64,000 nt of DNA from Certhia americana (lineage: Eukaryota; Chordata; Aves; Passeriformes; Certhiidae), in assembly GCA_018697195.1 (NCBI GenBank), contig CM031858.1:108190944-108254943 (forward strand). Reading direction: 5' to 3'. Below are positions 24,331 to 35,162 of the stretch, piece by piece. The first letter of the stretch is position 1. Each line of letters starts with the position of its first letter. The translations under genes were made by a program, and so were the position numbers. The notes beneath the pieces were generated by a model. It was not told the DNA's origin. It saw only the letters and a program-made list of their open reading frames with translations, and did not search any database.

Positions 24331-26390
24331 AATAAAAACCCTCTAGTTTCTATACATTCTTTATTCTAGCCTTTCAAACTGAGGACATTTGCAGTTAGTG
24401 TAGGCACCCTGTCCATAGAAAAAGAAGAGGCCAGGCTACAGATAATCCTGAACAGTCACTCATGTTATAAACTTTGGCCTCATAGAAGGAAAGACAAATG
24501 CAAGCAATTTCGTGCTCCTTGCAAATTCAAATGCTGTCTCCTAAAAGCATCAGTGACAGGTGGAGATATTAAGAAGCAACTCTGAAAAAGTTAGCAAGAC
24601 AGTTTTGCATAGACCATAGCTACATTTTAGACTTCTGGAAGCATGAATTTTGGTAAAAGATCTTGGCCATGACAGTTAGAATTATACTAAATTTCATTAA
24701 ATGAATATCTGCTAGTAAACACATTGAGAATATGCAAAAGTGCACCTGGAATTACTCTCAATGCACTCACCAAAGTTGTTTCATGAGAGTCCAGAATACC
24801 CCATTAGCAAAACCACATCAACGAGCATCAGTACTGAGTTTCTCCTGGACGATATTTTTGACCAGAAACAATTTGTCGTGTAGTAGTCACGACTATAGTA
24901 TCTGACCTTTCAGGCCAGGACAGATTATACCACCAAATAGGAAGTCCTGCTGAAATTTAAACCAGGAAAACTTAACACCTTTTCTCCTCAAAGAACTTGC
25001 CCACATGATGTCTTAGAAAATTTAGCTTTTCTTTTGAAAAGCTAAATTATTTTCTTTTCTCTGCAGGGGATCCTGCAGATAAATCACTGTGTCATATGTG
25101 AACATGCCAATGTGACCAAAATACTAGTGACTTTACAGGAATGCAAAAAGATGGGATATGCTGCATTATTTTCTCAAGCAGTTTCTAGAACAATCAAACA
25201 TTACACATGATTTGTGGGGAAAGCATGAAAATTTCCAAAGAGGAATGTCAATTTGACCCCCAGTCACTCTTATACTTTAGTAAAGCTGAGGGTAATGATA
25301 AATACTTGAATTGAGAGCTGCTGCACACAGTGTCTGCATTAAACTGTTGATAATCTTGGATTACTTTTCAGATCTTCCCTGGTTTAGCAGCTTCTGTCAA
25401 GGTGTAAATAAAGGAGATCATGTGGCATTCCTTCTACCAGTCATGAAGAAGTCACTTGCTCACTGACTAGCTGGCAGGTTTTCATGGCAAGTCTGTTCAG
25501 ACACTGGCACTTGTGCCTGTTGCCTAAGTGACCAGCAATCCACTCTAAGAATGACAAAGTTACTGAGGTGTCAAGGGACAGTGTCTAGGAATGAGAAATA
25601 TTTGATAGTGAAAAATATGTGTTTTTAGTGATGTTTGGTTCATTTTTCCAAAGAGAGCTGAAATTGCAGAAGGCAGACTGAGATCACTAAAACTCTTTTG
25701 CACATGGATTAACTTGTAATTCACTTACTCATATGCATGTGGGAATACAGCTTCTCAGACCAACTTCCTTCAGCAATAATGCGGTTTATGCCTCTGCTCT
25801 TGTGTTTTCATAAAAGTCATGAGATTAAAAATTCTCCCTAGTGACTGCCATCCAGTGCTGAAATGTAAGAAAATGTATCATATATGGTACCTAGAAACCA
25901 CAGCGACTGCATTTTTATAAAAAAAAGTAAGAGATCAGTTGTAATGTGATGTGGCTTCTCATGGGATATACTAATCCTGCTCAGAAGAATTAGCTCACTT
26001 GGCTCAATTGCTCCTTTGGGGCTTACAAATAATGCACGTTCAAGTAATACATATTTGCATGGTATCAAGAACAGTGTCATTTATACTTTAAGGTGCCCCA
26101 TCATGTAAACTCCAGTTATGGAGAAAATTCTAATCACATTAACATAGCCTTATACTAAAGCAGTAAATGTTTTACAGGAGAAGCAGTAAACTTCTTTGGG
26201 TTTTTTTAATTTTTTTTTTAGTGTTTATACACTTTCTGGTCCTAGCCCATAAGAATAAACATGGGCATTGCAGTTAGATAAATAAGTCATGAGATACAGA
26301 GGCTAGAGCAAATCCCTGCTCATCAAGGTGCTTAGGATTTGTTCTCTCTGCCCTGACTAATCAGGTAATTTATGTTAATTATGCAAGTCT
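24331..26390. other. Unique AT-rich sequence with one strong hairpin
   Basis: No gene recognised. The hairpin at 25019-25048 is listed separately. Poly-T of 9-10 bases near 26200-26219. Confidence 0.5.
25019..25048. repeat. Perfect inverted repeat, 13-bp arms, 4-base loop
   Basis: Arms AATTTAGCTTTTC and GAAAAGCTAAATT are exact reverse complements and are separated by TTTT. It could fold as a tight hairpin in single-stranded DNA or RNA. The stem is too short for a microRNA precursor, and no target duplication is obvious. Confidence 0.9.
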
Positions 26391-26768
26391 ATATTGGTTT
26401 TTCATGGCCTGGTTTTGGTAGCAGGGGGGCCACAGAGGTAGCTTCTGTGAGAAACTGCTGGAAGCTTCTCCGATGTCCTGCAGAGCCAATGGCTGATGGC
26501 TCTGAAGATGGACATGCTGCTGGGCAAAACTGGGCCAATGAGAGAGGTTGGTAATGCCTCTGACATATTTAAGAAGAAAATAAAAACACAGTCACGGGGT
26601 TTTGCTTCTAGTCAGAGAAGAGGAGGAGGTGAGAACATGTGAGGGAAACAACATGGAGAGACCAAGGTCAGTGGAGAAGGAGGGGCAGGAGATGCTCCAG
26701 GTTCTGGAGCTGAGATTCCTCTGCAGGTCGTGGTGAGACCGTGGGCAAACAACTGTGTCCCTGCAGCA

Positions 26769-26879
26769 ATGGGATCCACAGGAGATGCAGAGATCCTCCC
26801 ACAGGCCATGGGGATCCACAGGGGATGCAGAGATCCTCCCACAGCCCATGGAGATCCATAGGGGATACAGAGATGCTGC
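26769..26879. repeat. 39-40-bp minisatellite inside the ERVL LTR, about 2.8 copies
   Basis: Unit starts ATGGGGATCCACAGGGGATG and contains CAGAGATCCTCCCACAG. Copies: 26769-26807 (39 bp), 26808-26847 (40 bp) and a partial third to about 26879, with a few substitutions. Such arrays vary in copy number between copies of this LTR family. Confidence 0.95.
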
Positions 26880-27020
26880 ACCTGAGGGTGAACACATGCC
26901 TGAGAAGTTCACTGAGAACTGTCTCCTGTGGGAGGGACCCTACGGCCTCACAGGGGAAGGACTCCTCTTCTGGAGCAGAGGAAGAAAATCTCAGGTGATG
27001 AACTGGCCACTGGCCAACCA

Positions 27021-27060
27021 CCCCCCACCCCCCCCCCCCCCCCCCCCCCCCCCCCGCCCC
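27021..27060. repeat. C-rich tract with a 28-base C run
   Basis: Forty bases of which all but two are C; positions 27028-27055 are uninterrupted. The opposite strand is a G-run able to form G-quadruplexes, and the C strand could form an i-motif. It causes a false polyproline in the overlapping open frames (26755-27279 and 26928-27182). The true length may differ from the assembly because such runs are hard to sequence. Confidence 0.95.
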
Positions 27061-27330
27061 ATCTTCCTGCTCTGTTGGTGGGAAGGAGGGAGAGAGGCTG
27101 GGGGGAAAGAAGGTGTTCTAAGGTCTTCTTTTACTTCTCATTATCCTCCTCTGATTCAATTCATTTTGAAAATTTTAGTTGAACAAGTTTTACCCTGGAA
27201 GTGTTTTCTCCCAGTCCTTATCTCACTCATGAAGCCTTCTTCAATTTTTTCCTCTCCTCTACCCAGTGGCAGAGGGTGAGCAAATGACTCTCATGGGTGC
27301 CTGGCATTGGGCCAGTGTCAAACCATGACA

Positions 27331-28683
27331 GAGTCTTTGCCCTCTTACTTTAGGGTGTCATCCTACCCATATCTCAGTGCCTCCACTGTTCCTACTCCTT
27401 GAGCAGTCCCTGCCAGGTGAGCAGTCCCATAATTCCCAATAATAAGAGAAACTAACGTGTGAGAAAAAGTGGCAGAGCAGGCCCCGAGAAAGGGAAGAAT
27501 ATCATTATCTCTTATTGGCTTGCTGCTGCTCTGATAGCTGCAGATCTGAGCATTATTATGGGAGGCCACGTGAAAGATTGAGGGGCACACACACAGAGTG
27601 TATTTCATGAGAGATGGGGAAGAACAAGACAGAGGAGAGAATCTCATTCTTTAGGGAAGATAAGACAGGCTGTTTAAAACAATGTAGTGTTATCTACTTC
27701 CAGTAACGAGTACCAACACACAATTTAACAAGCATTGCTTACTCTAGGAAGTTTAATTACTCTTCAAAATGCATTCAATACAAAATTTCTCAAGCTGATT
27801 GCTTCTGCTGTATGTCAATGTGTTATGTCCTAGCCACTTCAGTAGAAACTGCTATGTAGCAGCCAAATTTTCTTCTGCTCCATAAGTGACATGTCATGAA
27901 AAATTATTTAATGAGCTGCTGCATTCTGCATCTGTGTAAATAACTTTCATGTAAACATGCATTATGGATGATCAATGTGGCTTCCCCAGTGCTGAGAACA
28001 GTCAGCAGTTATGACTGCATGAAGTGCTTCAGGGCGTTGAGGGAAGATAGAGATTTAAAGCGGATTCTGCAGCAGTTTCTATTGATTAAAGCTTGGCTTG
28101 CTACAGACCCTCTCTCCCTATCCTTCAAGACATCCTTTCAAATCTCCTCTCTTCAGCCACCAGTGGGGCTTTGATCCATCTCCCATCTTTCATGAGAGCA
28201 TTGTTCCTGGCCCCAGTGGTTCAGGGATCTGCAGCTTGTGAGTAACTTTCACCACAGAGGAGATATCACCATGTGTAGGGATGGTCAGAGAAGCAGAGTA
28301 GGGACAAGTTAGAATAGGCAAAACCTAGGTAAGGAAATACAGAGAAATATTAAGAAAGATGATTCTAGGAGAGATGGCTGAGGCTGGTGGTACTGCCAGC
28401 AAAATGTCTCAGGTATCAGTCTAGTGCCCTGGAGGATGTTTCTGTGAACCTCCCAGGGCACTCAGATGGGAGGATTTTTGTGGTACCTAAACCAGATGAC
28501 AGGCTGTGGGAGGGAGGTGGTAGTGTGTACCTGCTACCAAGGGTGGCAAACAGGGGGCAGAAAGCAACATGGAAGAGAGAAGATATTTCTGGTCCCTTCC
28601 TGCCCTGCTTTAGCACAGTCCAATGTATGTTTTGCAATGTTTGAAATTTTATCTAAGTAGTCTTGTGTCTCATTTCTACTTGG
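27331..28683. other. Unique sequence, no gene seen
   Basis: No gene recognised. Small overlapping frames on both strands near 28387-28660 lack any domain. Confidence 0.5.
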
Positions 28684-28717
28684 CCATATATTTGACATAT
28701 ATATGATATATATACCA
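28684..28717. repeat. (AT)-rich imperfect dinucleotide tract
   Basis: CATATATTTGACATATATATGATATATATACC-type sequence with several short self-complementary ATAT blocks (not a single continuous repeat). Confidence 0.75.
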
Positions 28718-31700
28718 TGTACACTATTCTATTTTACACAATATATATTTCTATTCTTTTAAGAATGGAAATCCATCCTCAGATCTTTCTTTGGCATGAT
28801 ATGCAGGAACAGTTTTCCCACTCAAGGCTGCATCCAACTTTCACAGTGCATGTACTTTTGATGTTGCTGCTGGTAAAACATAAATAAATTCAATTTTTTC
28901 GTGTCCAGTTTGGTCCTCTAAACATACTTGCTTCTCAATACTCAAAAAATCAAACCACCGGGTTTGTCTTCATATTAAATAATTAAGTCCTAACAGACAT
29001 TGCAGAAAATTAGTCATTCATACATCTGACCACTGGCACTGTATCACTATCTTTGCCAATGTTATACTTATGCATATTGCACCTAATTGTGTGTACCATC
29101 AAAACATTTAAGATGCAGGCTTATCAATACTGCCATGAACTGAGCTGACCCAGATTATGTTCCGATGATTCTTGAGAGAAAAGAGAAGAGTAAAGTATTT
29201 TTGGAAGGTGGTGGATTCCTTTTAAGGCATTAGCTGTTGAACACAGAGATTTGCACTGCAGACAGACACATTACCAATTTTCTAAAAAAAGCTTAATTGG
29301 CTTTTGAACTATAATATGACCACATTAAAAGCCCTGTATTTTAAAGAGGAATTTACAGCATGAACAGGAGTCTGCTAATATGAAAACATTCGGGTTTTGC
29401 AGAGGTCATTGTTGTAACTGCTTTCAGCTGGGACTCGTGGTTTTGGGGCATTAATCAGCAGTGAAAGCAAGGAAGACAACATGCTACTCCTTTGAGCTGC
29501 CTCAGTTAAATCACTGAAATAGAGAAATCTGAGCATGAGACACTTGCAAAATCTTTGCCTGCTCTTGGGGAGGAAAAAACTACAACCAAAATAGTATCTT
29601 GAGTCATGATAGCAGTAGCACTACTGATATCAAGAAACAAAGTTAATCCTGTTTGTGTCTGAAGTTTACATAGAGAGAATCTTACTAATGGCTAAGGTGA
29701 CTGTCAAGATGTTTCAAAACTCTACATCCTGCACTTGTTTTCCTGAAAGAAGTATATTTCAGTCTCTAAAATGTTAAAAAGCAAATGCATCTGGGAATCA
29801 TCAGTACAACAGGCATACAACAGTATGTCAGAAAAAGCAAAACAGCATGTTGGCTTTGGAGTCTGACCTTATCTTATACTTCCCTAGAAAGAAGAAAACA
29901 GCCCAAGAAATTGTCTATGCCCAGGGCTCTGCTCCCAAGTTCCAGGTGATGCCCACTTAGAAGGGACTTGTCAAGTCATGAAAACCCCCTGTCAGAATAT
30001 AATGGTTAGCAGGCAGTTTGCTCCCCAGGTCTGTTGTCTGTCCAGCAAAGTTTGCTGTAATTGCAAAATTCGTTTCTGAAAGGGTTTCTTCTATTGTGCT
30101 TGTCACAACTCTGACACGTTAAGTAGGACAAAGACCCGGACAAACATGACGTATACCCTAAAGACAAATAGCTGTTCCTCCAGCTGGCGACAATCCCAAA
30201 TTCTCAACAGATGATACATGCACCACACATTCTCCAGTATCACAAACCCCAATAAGTCTGTCATTCTTGCAGCAATTACAATGTTAAGTTAAGCTAGAAG
30301 AAGGAATCTAGGACTGTGAGGCATGAACAAATGACAAATTGAAGAAATTTGGAGCTGGATAACATGCCAAGCACTCAGTTTGGAAATCAAAACAAAATTA
30401 ATTTCTGTGTCTTCATTACTTGTGACAACAGCCTCGCTGCAGCTCAACTCACTGGCTGAAAACCCACTGCTGCCACCCGGTGTTACTCTGCCAGCACCGG
30501 CCTGCATTTACTGGGAGCAAGGAATGGGCTTGGCCAGCAATACCAGGAGTCCCAAGACAGGTGTTTACGGCTTCTGGCAGAAGAGATTAGAGAAAATGGC
30601 AATATATGTTCATATTTGCGTGTGTACATGTTGATCCCAGCTATCTAAGGCATCGTGTTGGCATGATCTTAAGAAAAGTTAAAAATTGTGAGAAACAAGA
30701 GGAAATAACCGTGGTTGTTCAGTTATTGTCTGTATGAAGCAATCAGTAGATAGACTGTTTTATTTGATTTGGAATCACATGCAAGTATATTAAATCCCCA
30801 GGAAATGAGTGAGGAGCAGGTGATAGCAATATCATACCTCTTTTCATTTAAATAATTCACTTTCTTTCAAGTTTCATTTCATGAATTTTCTTCAGTGGTG
30901 CTGCTTTGCTAAGCAAAATCTAATGCATTTGTTACAGCCCAGGGAATGAGCTGCAGGTTGAAAGGTAGATTGAAAAGAAAAGCATACATTCATTGTGATT
31001 TTCCAGGTGATCAGTAATATTCAGGAATCTAACTTGCCTTGCACTCCAAATTGATTGTTTTACCCAAGATAATTAAAACCTACATTCTCTGAGTGCAGCA
31101 GCTGCTTGTGAATGTCAATGTTTTGGCCAGAAGCCTTTTCTCAAGACAATTCACAATGCAGTATTGTTAATATGCTGTCCTGTGGGGAGCATGTTGTGAT
31201 TGAGAGACTTCTGCTCATCAGACCATACTCATTATATTCAGTTCTACATTGAGTTATTCTTCTGTGACAGGTAGGGCTTCATTTTGTTCAGAGGAAATCG
31301 AGCTAAACATTGTTTTGTATCACATCCTCTTGAGAAGGAGCAGCATAAGAATTCAAAAATAGGGAGGAGAAATTTAGCTCTGTAAGGTTACAGGGCTTTT
31401 CTTGCATGAAATAATAGAGCTGTTTGATTGCTAGAACATATATGGCAGGTTCCAACAAAAGCCTCCATCATCCTTAGGAATGACACAGTATGTAGATTGG
31501 GAAAAAAACAACAAGAAAACAAATAGCAAAATAATTTATATTGTATATGATGCCTCCAATCCCTGGACTTTCCCAAGCCTGTCATGAAATTTGCCAAAAC
31601 CACAGCCAAAAAAATAGAAACAGCTTGGGTGAAATTACTCCAGCTGGCCAAACCAAACTTTTGCTTTCTAGCTCTTCCATCAGAGTTGATGTGCCTGCTT

Positions 31701-32431
31701 CCCTTGCACTGTCTCCAGTGACTGATCCATCCTCGGAGGAGTCAATTCAGCCCACTAGAATGGCAAAAATCCATTCACTGCTCTATTGTGTTGCCTTTAG
31801 CCAGGTGCAGTGGCTCACAGCAGGGCTAGATAAGCCTTGTAGGTGGCAGAAAGAAAACAAGGGGAGTTGGAAGACTGGAGGCAAGGATTAAGTACCCCTG
31901 CTACAGAACTCCAGTCATGCAACTCATCACTATTAGTGCTTTGCTTACAGCCTTATTAATTGTTAGGTAGAATTTTTGAGACTTTGTCTTTAATAAAGAT
32001 GTCTTCATTAAACAGAAACAGGAGTTTTATTCTGGGGAGAAAGTTACAGAAGAGTAGGCTGTCAACACAAACTTATATGTGGCTCTGGAATCTGAGCAGA
32101 GATTGACAGCCACACCAAAGAAATGGGGACATGTTCATTGATGTTGGTGCGATTGGAGGTGATTATCAGCTCTCACAGCAGGAAGTCTGTTTAATTTTTC
32201 AGGAGGTATTTTGACCTTGCCAGTTACGAAATAACTTGAGGAACATATCTGCTTATGAAAGCTTACATAAGCATAACCACCCTTCCAGCTCCTGTATGGT
32301 AACAAGGCATTTCCAGCTGCACATATTTCTCCTGTCTTGACAGGAAGGAAAGGAAAATCAGCCCTTGGTGAACACTGATTTTGCCTTTCTTAAGCTATTG
32401 ATTAGTGAATTCAAATCATCATCTTGGGGCA
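28718..32431. other. Unique sequence, possible conserved element within
   Basis: No gene recognised. Roughly 29220-29480 is repeat-free and rich in TAAT/ATTA cores (for example CTTAATTGGCTTTTGAAC near 29292), with a composition typical of vertebrate conserved elements. Frames at 31388-31651 and 31541-31891 overlap on opposite strands and look like chance. Confidence 0.4.
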
Positions 32432-32490
32432 TAGAATCATAGAATGTCTCATACTTGACAGACACCTGGACTCATTTTCTTCAACCTTCT
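32432..32490 (-). repeat. CR1 LINE 3'-end fragment, antisense
   Basis: CATAGAATCATAGAATGTCT at 32430-32449 is the reverse complement of the terminal repeats of CR1, followed by text resembling the antisense of the CR1 tail up to about 32490 (TTCTTCAACCTTCTT). Short and diverged; the right end is approximate. Confidence 0.65.
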
Positions 32491-32790
32491 TCTCTTAGCA
32501 AAGCGAATATGAATTCTGATTTCATTGGATAGTATTAGGTGAGATGAAGCAAAACAAGGAATAGGCCATAGGAAAAGATACGTTGACGCAGAAACATCCC
32601 AATACTTTGTAAAGCCAGCATCTCAGTCATCAGAGTGCTGTCTAAGCAACATCTGGACATGGATGTCAAAGAGTACCCCATGTATTCAGGAACTTACCTA
32701 CATGTCTTACTAGCCTAAGAGAGGGGAGAGTTCCAACAGTGATTGAGAAGAAGGGTGATCTTACACCTTCTTCATATCATATCGTAGCCA
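32491..32790. other. Spacer between two opposed CR1 pieces, nothing recognised
   Basis: About 300 bases without recognisable gene or repeat. Confidence 0.5.
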
Positions 32791-33283
32791 ACCCTGACAT
32801 TGAGTCCTGTGTCCAGTTTTGGACTCCTCACTTCAAGAAAGACATTGAGGTGTTGGAGTGTGTCCAGAGAAGGGCAGCAGAGCTGATGAAACGTCTGGAG
32901 CACATGTCTTATGAGTAATGGCTGAGGGAGCTGGGGTTGTTTAGCCTGGAGAAAAAAGGGCTCAGGGGAGATCTTATTGCTGTCTACAACTACCTGGAAG
33001 GAGGGTGTAGCCAGGTGGGGGTTGGCCTCTTCTCCCAAGCAACGAGTGACAGAAGAAAGCCTCAAGCTGCGCTGAGGAGGTTTGAATTAGACATCAGGAG
33101 GACTTTCTTCATGGAAAGCATAGTGCAACACTGGAAACAAGGAGATAGTGGAGTCACCAAACCAGGAGGTGTTCAATAAACAACTGGATGTGACAGTGCT
33201 ATGGTTTAGAGCACATGTGATGGTGTTTGGTCAAAGGTTGGACTTGATCTTGGAGGTCTTTGCAACTTTAATGATTCTATGAT
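32791..33283 (+). repeat. CR1 LINE fragment, 3' end, sense
   Basis: Clear avian CR1: TGTGTCCAGTTTTGGACTCC (32808-32827), GTCCAGAGAAGGGCAGCAGA (32863-32882), GGGGTTGTTTAGCCTGGAGA (32933-32952), then a tail GGTTGGACTTGATCTTGGAG (33236-33255) ending ATGATTCTATGAT at 33271-33283. The start and stops in frame show it is 5'-truncated and dead. It keeps the last part of the reverse-transcriptase frame and the 3' UTR. The 80-codon frame 32937-33179 and the antisense frame 32772-33065 are remnants or shadows of this element. Confidence 0.92.
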
Positions 33284-34640
33284 CAAATCCATTAATGGAA
33301 TTCAAACAATATCCTGTAGCAGTTAAATGAGAGATCCCCTATACCCAGACAGTTCCTGTGAAGAAATGTCTGAGGCTCAATGTTACTGTTAAGCTTTCAG
33401 TGACAAATAAGCCAAATCTTCCTTTGTGCTTCTCCTTCCTGTCAAAACTCTGAAAAGTTAATGTTTGAATTGAGGCTCCAGTATTTCTGTGGACAAGGGA
33501 GCTTCAAAGCAACACGAATACAGTATGCAGGCATAGAAAGTGAAAACACTGACAACACAGGGACAGGAGAAGAACATTAAGAAAAGACACTTTTGAGTCC
33601 AAATGTAGATGGTAAAATATGGGTCAATTTTCATGTAAATTCATTGGAATTATGTTGGAATGCTATTCATAAATATCAAAATGTTTTACAAAGAACTGTT
33701 TATTATCAGTTCCTTCTTTTGTTTTACATAGGAGAAAACTGAACCTAGATCTCTGTATGTTTCCTAGTGCCCCAGTGATTAGTGCTAACAGAGTGTGAAT
33801 TCTGAAATCTAAGCACTTGAAAGACTGAAGGAAATGTCTTAGAAATCTCCCTTATTTCAACCAGTTCTGCTAAGGTACATTCTGGAGTTAACAAGCTCCA
33901 GTTCTGTTTCCCTGTCTCATGTCCCAGCCTTCATTCATTTTGTAAGCCCTTTGGTAATACTATTTCTATAGGAGCTTTGGCTCTTCTGAAATAAAATGAA
34001 AAGCTGCTTCTTCATGGCAAGTTAGCTCTATCAGAGAAGAAAGAAAATCAACAGCTTATTTAAACTTTCATTATTTAATTGAAATTAAATGTGGCTATTT
34101 AATTACAGTTATGACTGAACTTCTATTGCATTACAGTGGTATCTCTGTGAAGATATAGCAAATTGATTAACAATGAAGAAGCAAATAATGTTAGCAGAGC
34201 TTGAGTGCAAGCAGTAACTTCCTCTTAAATGCCATCAACTACCACTTCATTGATAATAAATTATTATAGGCCGTGTAAGAACTACCTGAATATTAAATGA
34301 TTTTACAAAGGGTCCACAGGTAGGAAGCACAAAATTAATTCATACTAACTGGGCACAAAATCTGCAATGAAAGAATGACTCATAGAACAGTCCAAAATAA
34401 TTTTTCATTGCATTATCTTCAGGATCCATCAAAAGACATAAAAATACAACAGGACAAATTATGACATCTTCTGCTAAGCCTGGCCATGTCAGATGCGATC
34501 AAAAACAATTAAAGGAGACTACTGCCTTTCTCACCAATAGGAGAGAATGTATCCATTTAGCAAACTCCATATCAAGTTGAGGAGAGGAAAACCCTTGGAC
34601 TAAAAGACATAATCTAATAGGTGATTTCATTTACATTACA
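33284..34640. other. Unique AT-rich sequence, no gene seen
   Basis: No gene or interspersed repeat recognised. Confidence 0.5.
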
Positions 34641-34870
34641 GCAGAAATAAATACCAGGACAGGATCCCAAACTGGCTGGTGGGTGAATTTTATACGTCTC
34701 TTGTTATCATCCAGAGTTCTGAGCCGGCACAAATATCCATGTAATGTTTCGATACGCCAGTAGAGGCCACCACACACTTCACAAAACTACCAGACAGCCT
34801 GGTCAATCAGTTTACTCATTTCCAAGTCGGGTGAGAGCTCCGGGCCGAATCCCACCAGGGCCTGGCTGCT
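34641..34870. other. CpG-dense segment of unknown origin, possible decayed LTR
   Basis: At least seven CpGs (in TACGTC, GCCGGC, TTCGAT, ACGCC, GTCGGG, TCCGGG and GCCGAA contexts) fall within about 160 bases between 34690 and 34855, against CpG-poor surroundings. On the minus strand a TATA-like GTATAAAA lies near 34690. This fits a recent mobile-element insertion such as an LTR, but I found no TG...CA ends, target duplication or polyadenylation signal, so the class stays open. The overlapping 109-codon frame (34744-35073) has no domain. Confidence 0.35.
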
Positions 34871-35035
34871 TCTCACATATTCCCACAAAGTGCCTGCTTC
34901 TTCAGAGGCTAATTCATTCTCAAGAATTTTTCTCCTGGTTTATCTCTTTTCTCCTACACCCAGAATTCAATCCCATACCAGTTCAAATTCACTCTCAAGA
35001 TCCCATCTTTGTAATATGTTCTGTTCCAAATATGC
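34871..35035. other. Short spacer, nothing recognised
   Basis: Pyrimidine-rich sequence between the CpG-dense segment and the SINE. May belong to the same unknown element. Confidence 0.4.
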
Positions 35036-35162
35036 CACTGAGATTAGTTCAGTTGGTCAGAGCACGGTGTTAATAATGTCAGGGTTGTGCCATTCACTTA
35101 AGAGCAGGACTCAATGACCTTTATGGGTCCCTTCCAACTTAGAATATTCTGTGTTTCTGTGA
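35036..35162 (+). mobile_element. TguSINE1-like SINE (tRNA-Ile head, CR1-like tail)
   Basis: The first part, to about 35089, resembles tRNA-Ile(AAU): TTAGTTCAGTTGGTCAGAGC (35044-35063) holds the RNA polymerase III A box, followed by an anticodon-arm-like GTTAATAATGTCA. The second part is a CR1-like tail: GGACTCAATGACCTTTATGG (35107-35126), CCCTTCCAACTTAGAATATT and TCTGTGTTTCTGTG. This layout is that of TguSINE1, a family described from songbirds and mobilised by CR1. The stretch expected between GGTTGTG and CCATTCACTTAAGAG, where the B box (GGTTCGATCC type) should lie, is missing, so this copy has an internal deletion of roughly 20 bases. It is neither a functional tRNA gene nor a complete SINE. 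Identification rests on remembered family structure. Confidence 0.85.

Larger units (their letters stand above)
26391..27330 (+). mobile_element. Solo LTR of an ERVL-like endogenous retrovirus
   Basis: About 940 bp that matches, block by block, the layout of a common avian ERVL LTR: a start region ATGGCCTGGTTTTGGTAGCA (near 26404-26423) and GGGGGGCCACAGAGGTAGCT, two CCAAT boxes (26486-26490, 26535-26539), a TATA-like CATATTTAAG (26564-26573), an internal minisatellite of GGGATCCACAGG-type units (26769-26879), a CTCCTGTGGGAGGGACCC block (26923-26940), a C-rich stretch, and an end region CCTGGCATTGGGCCAGTGTC ending CATGACA. The usual AATAAA is degraded around 27170. No internal retroviral sequence or second LTR is seen, so it is a solo LTR. 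Termini are uncertain: AGTCT lies on both sides (26386-26390, 27332-27336) and may be the 5-bp target duplication expected for ERVL. Family-level naming rests on remembered structure. Confidence 0.8.

Noticed and set aside
26755..27279. Longest open frame in the window (174 codons, plus), with polyproline
   Set aside because: It runs through the minisatellite and the poly-C tract of an ERVL-like LTR; the proline run is the C homopolymer. Overlapping frames in other phases at the same place confirm a composition effect.
31801..31818. Alu-like string CCAGGTGCAGTGGCTCAC
   Set aside because: Only about 14-18 bases resemble the Alu start, nothing further matches, and the rest of the window is avian. 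Chance similarity.
35041..35100. tRNA-Ile gene
   Set aside because: The A-box and anticodon-like region are present, but the T arm is absent and the sequence passes into a CR1-like tail, so it is a SINE copy.
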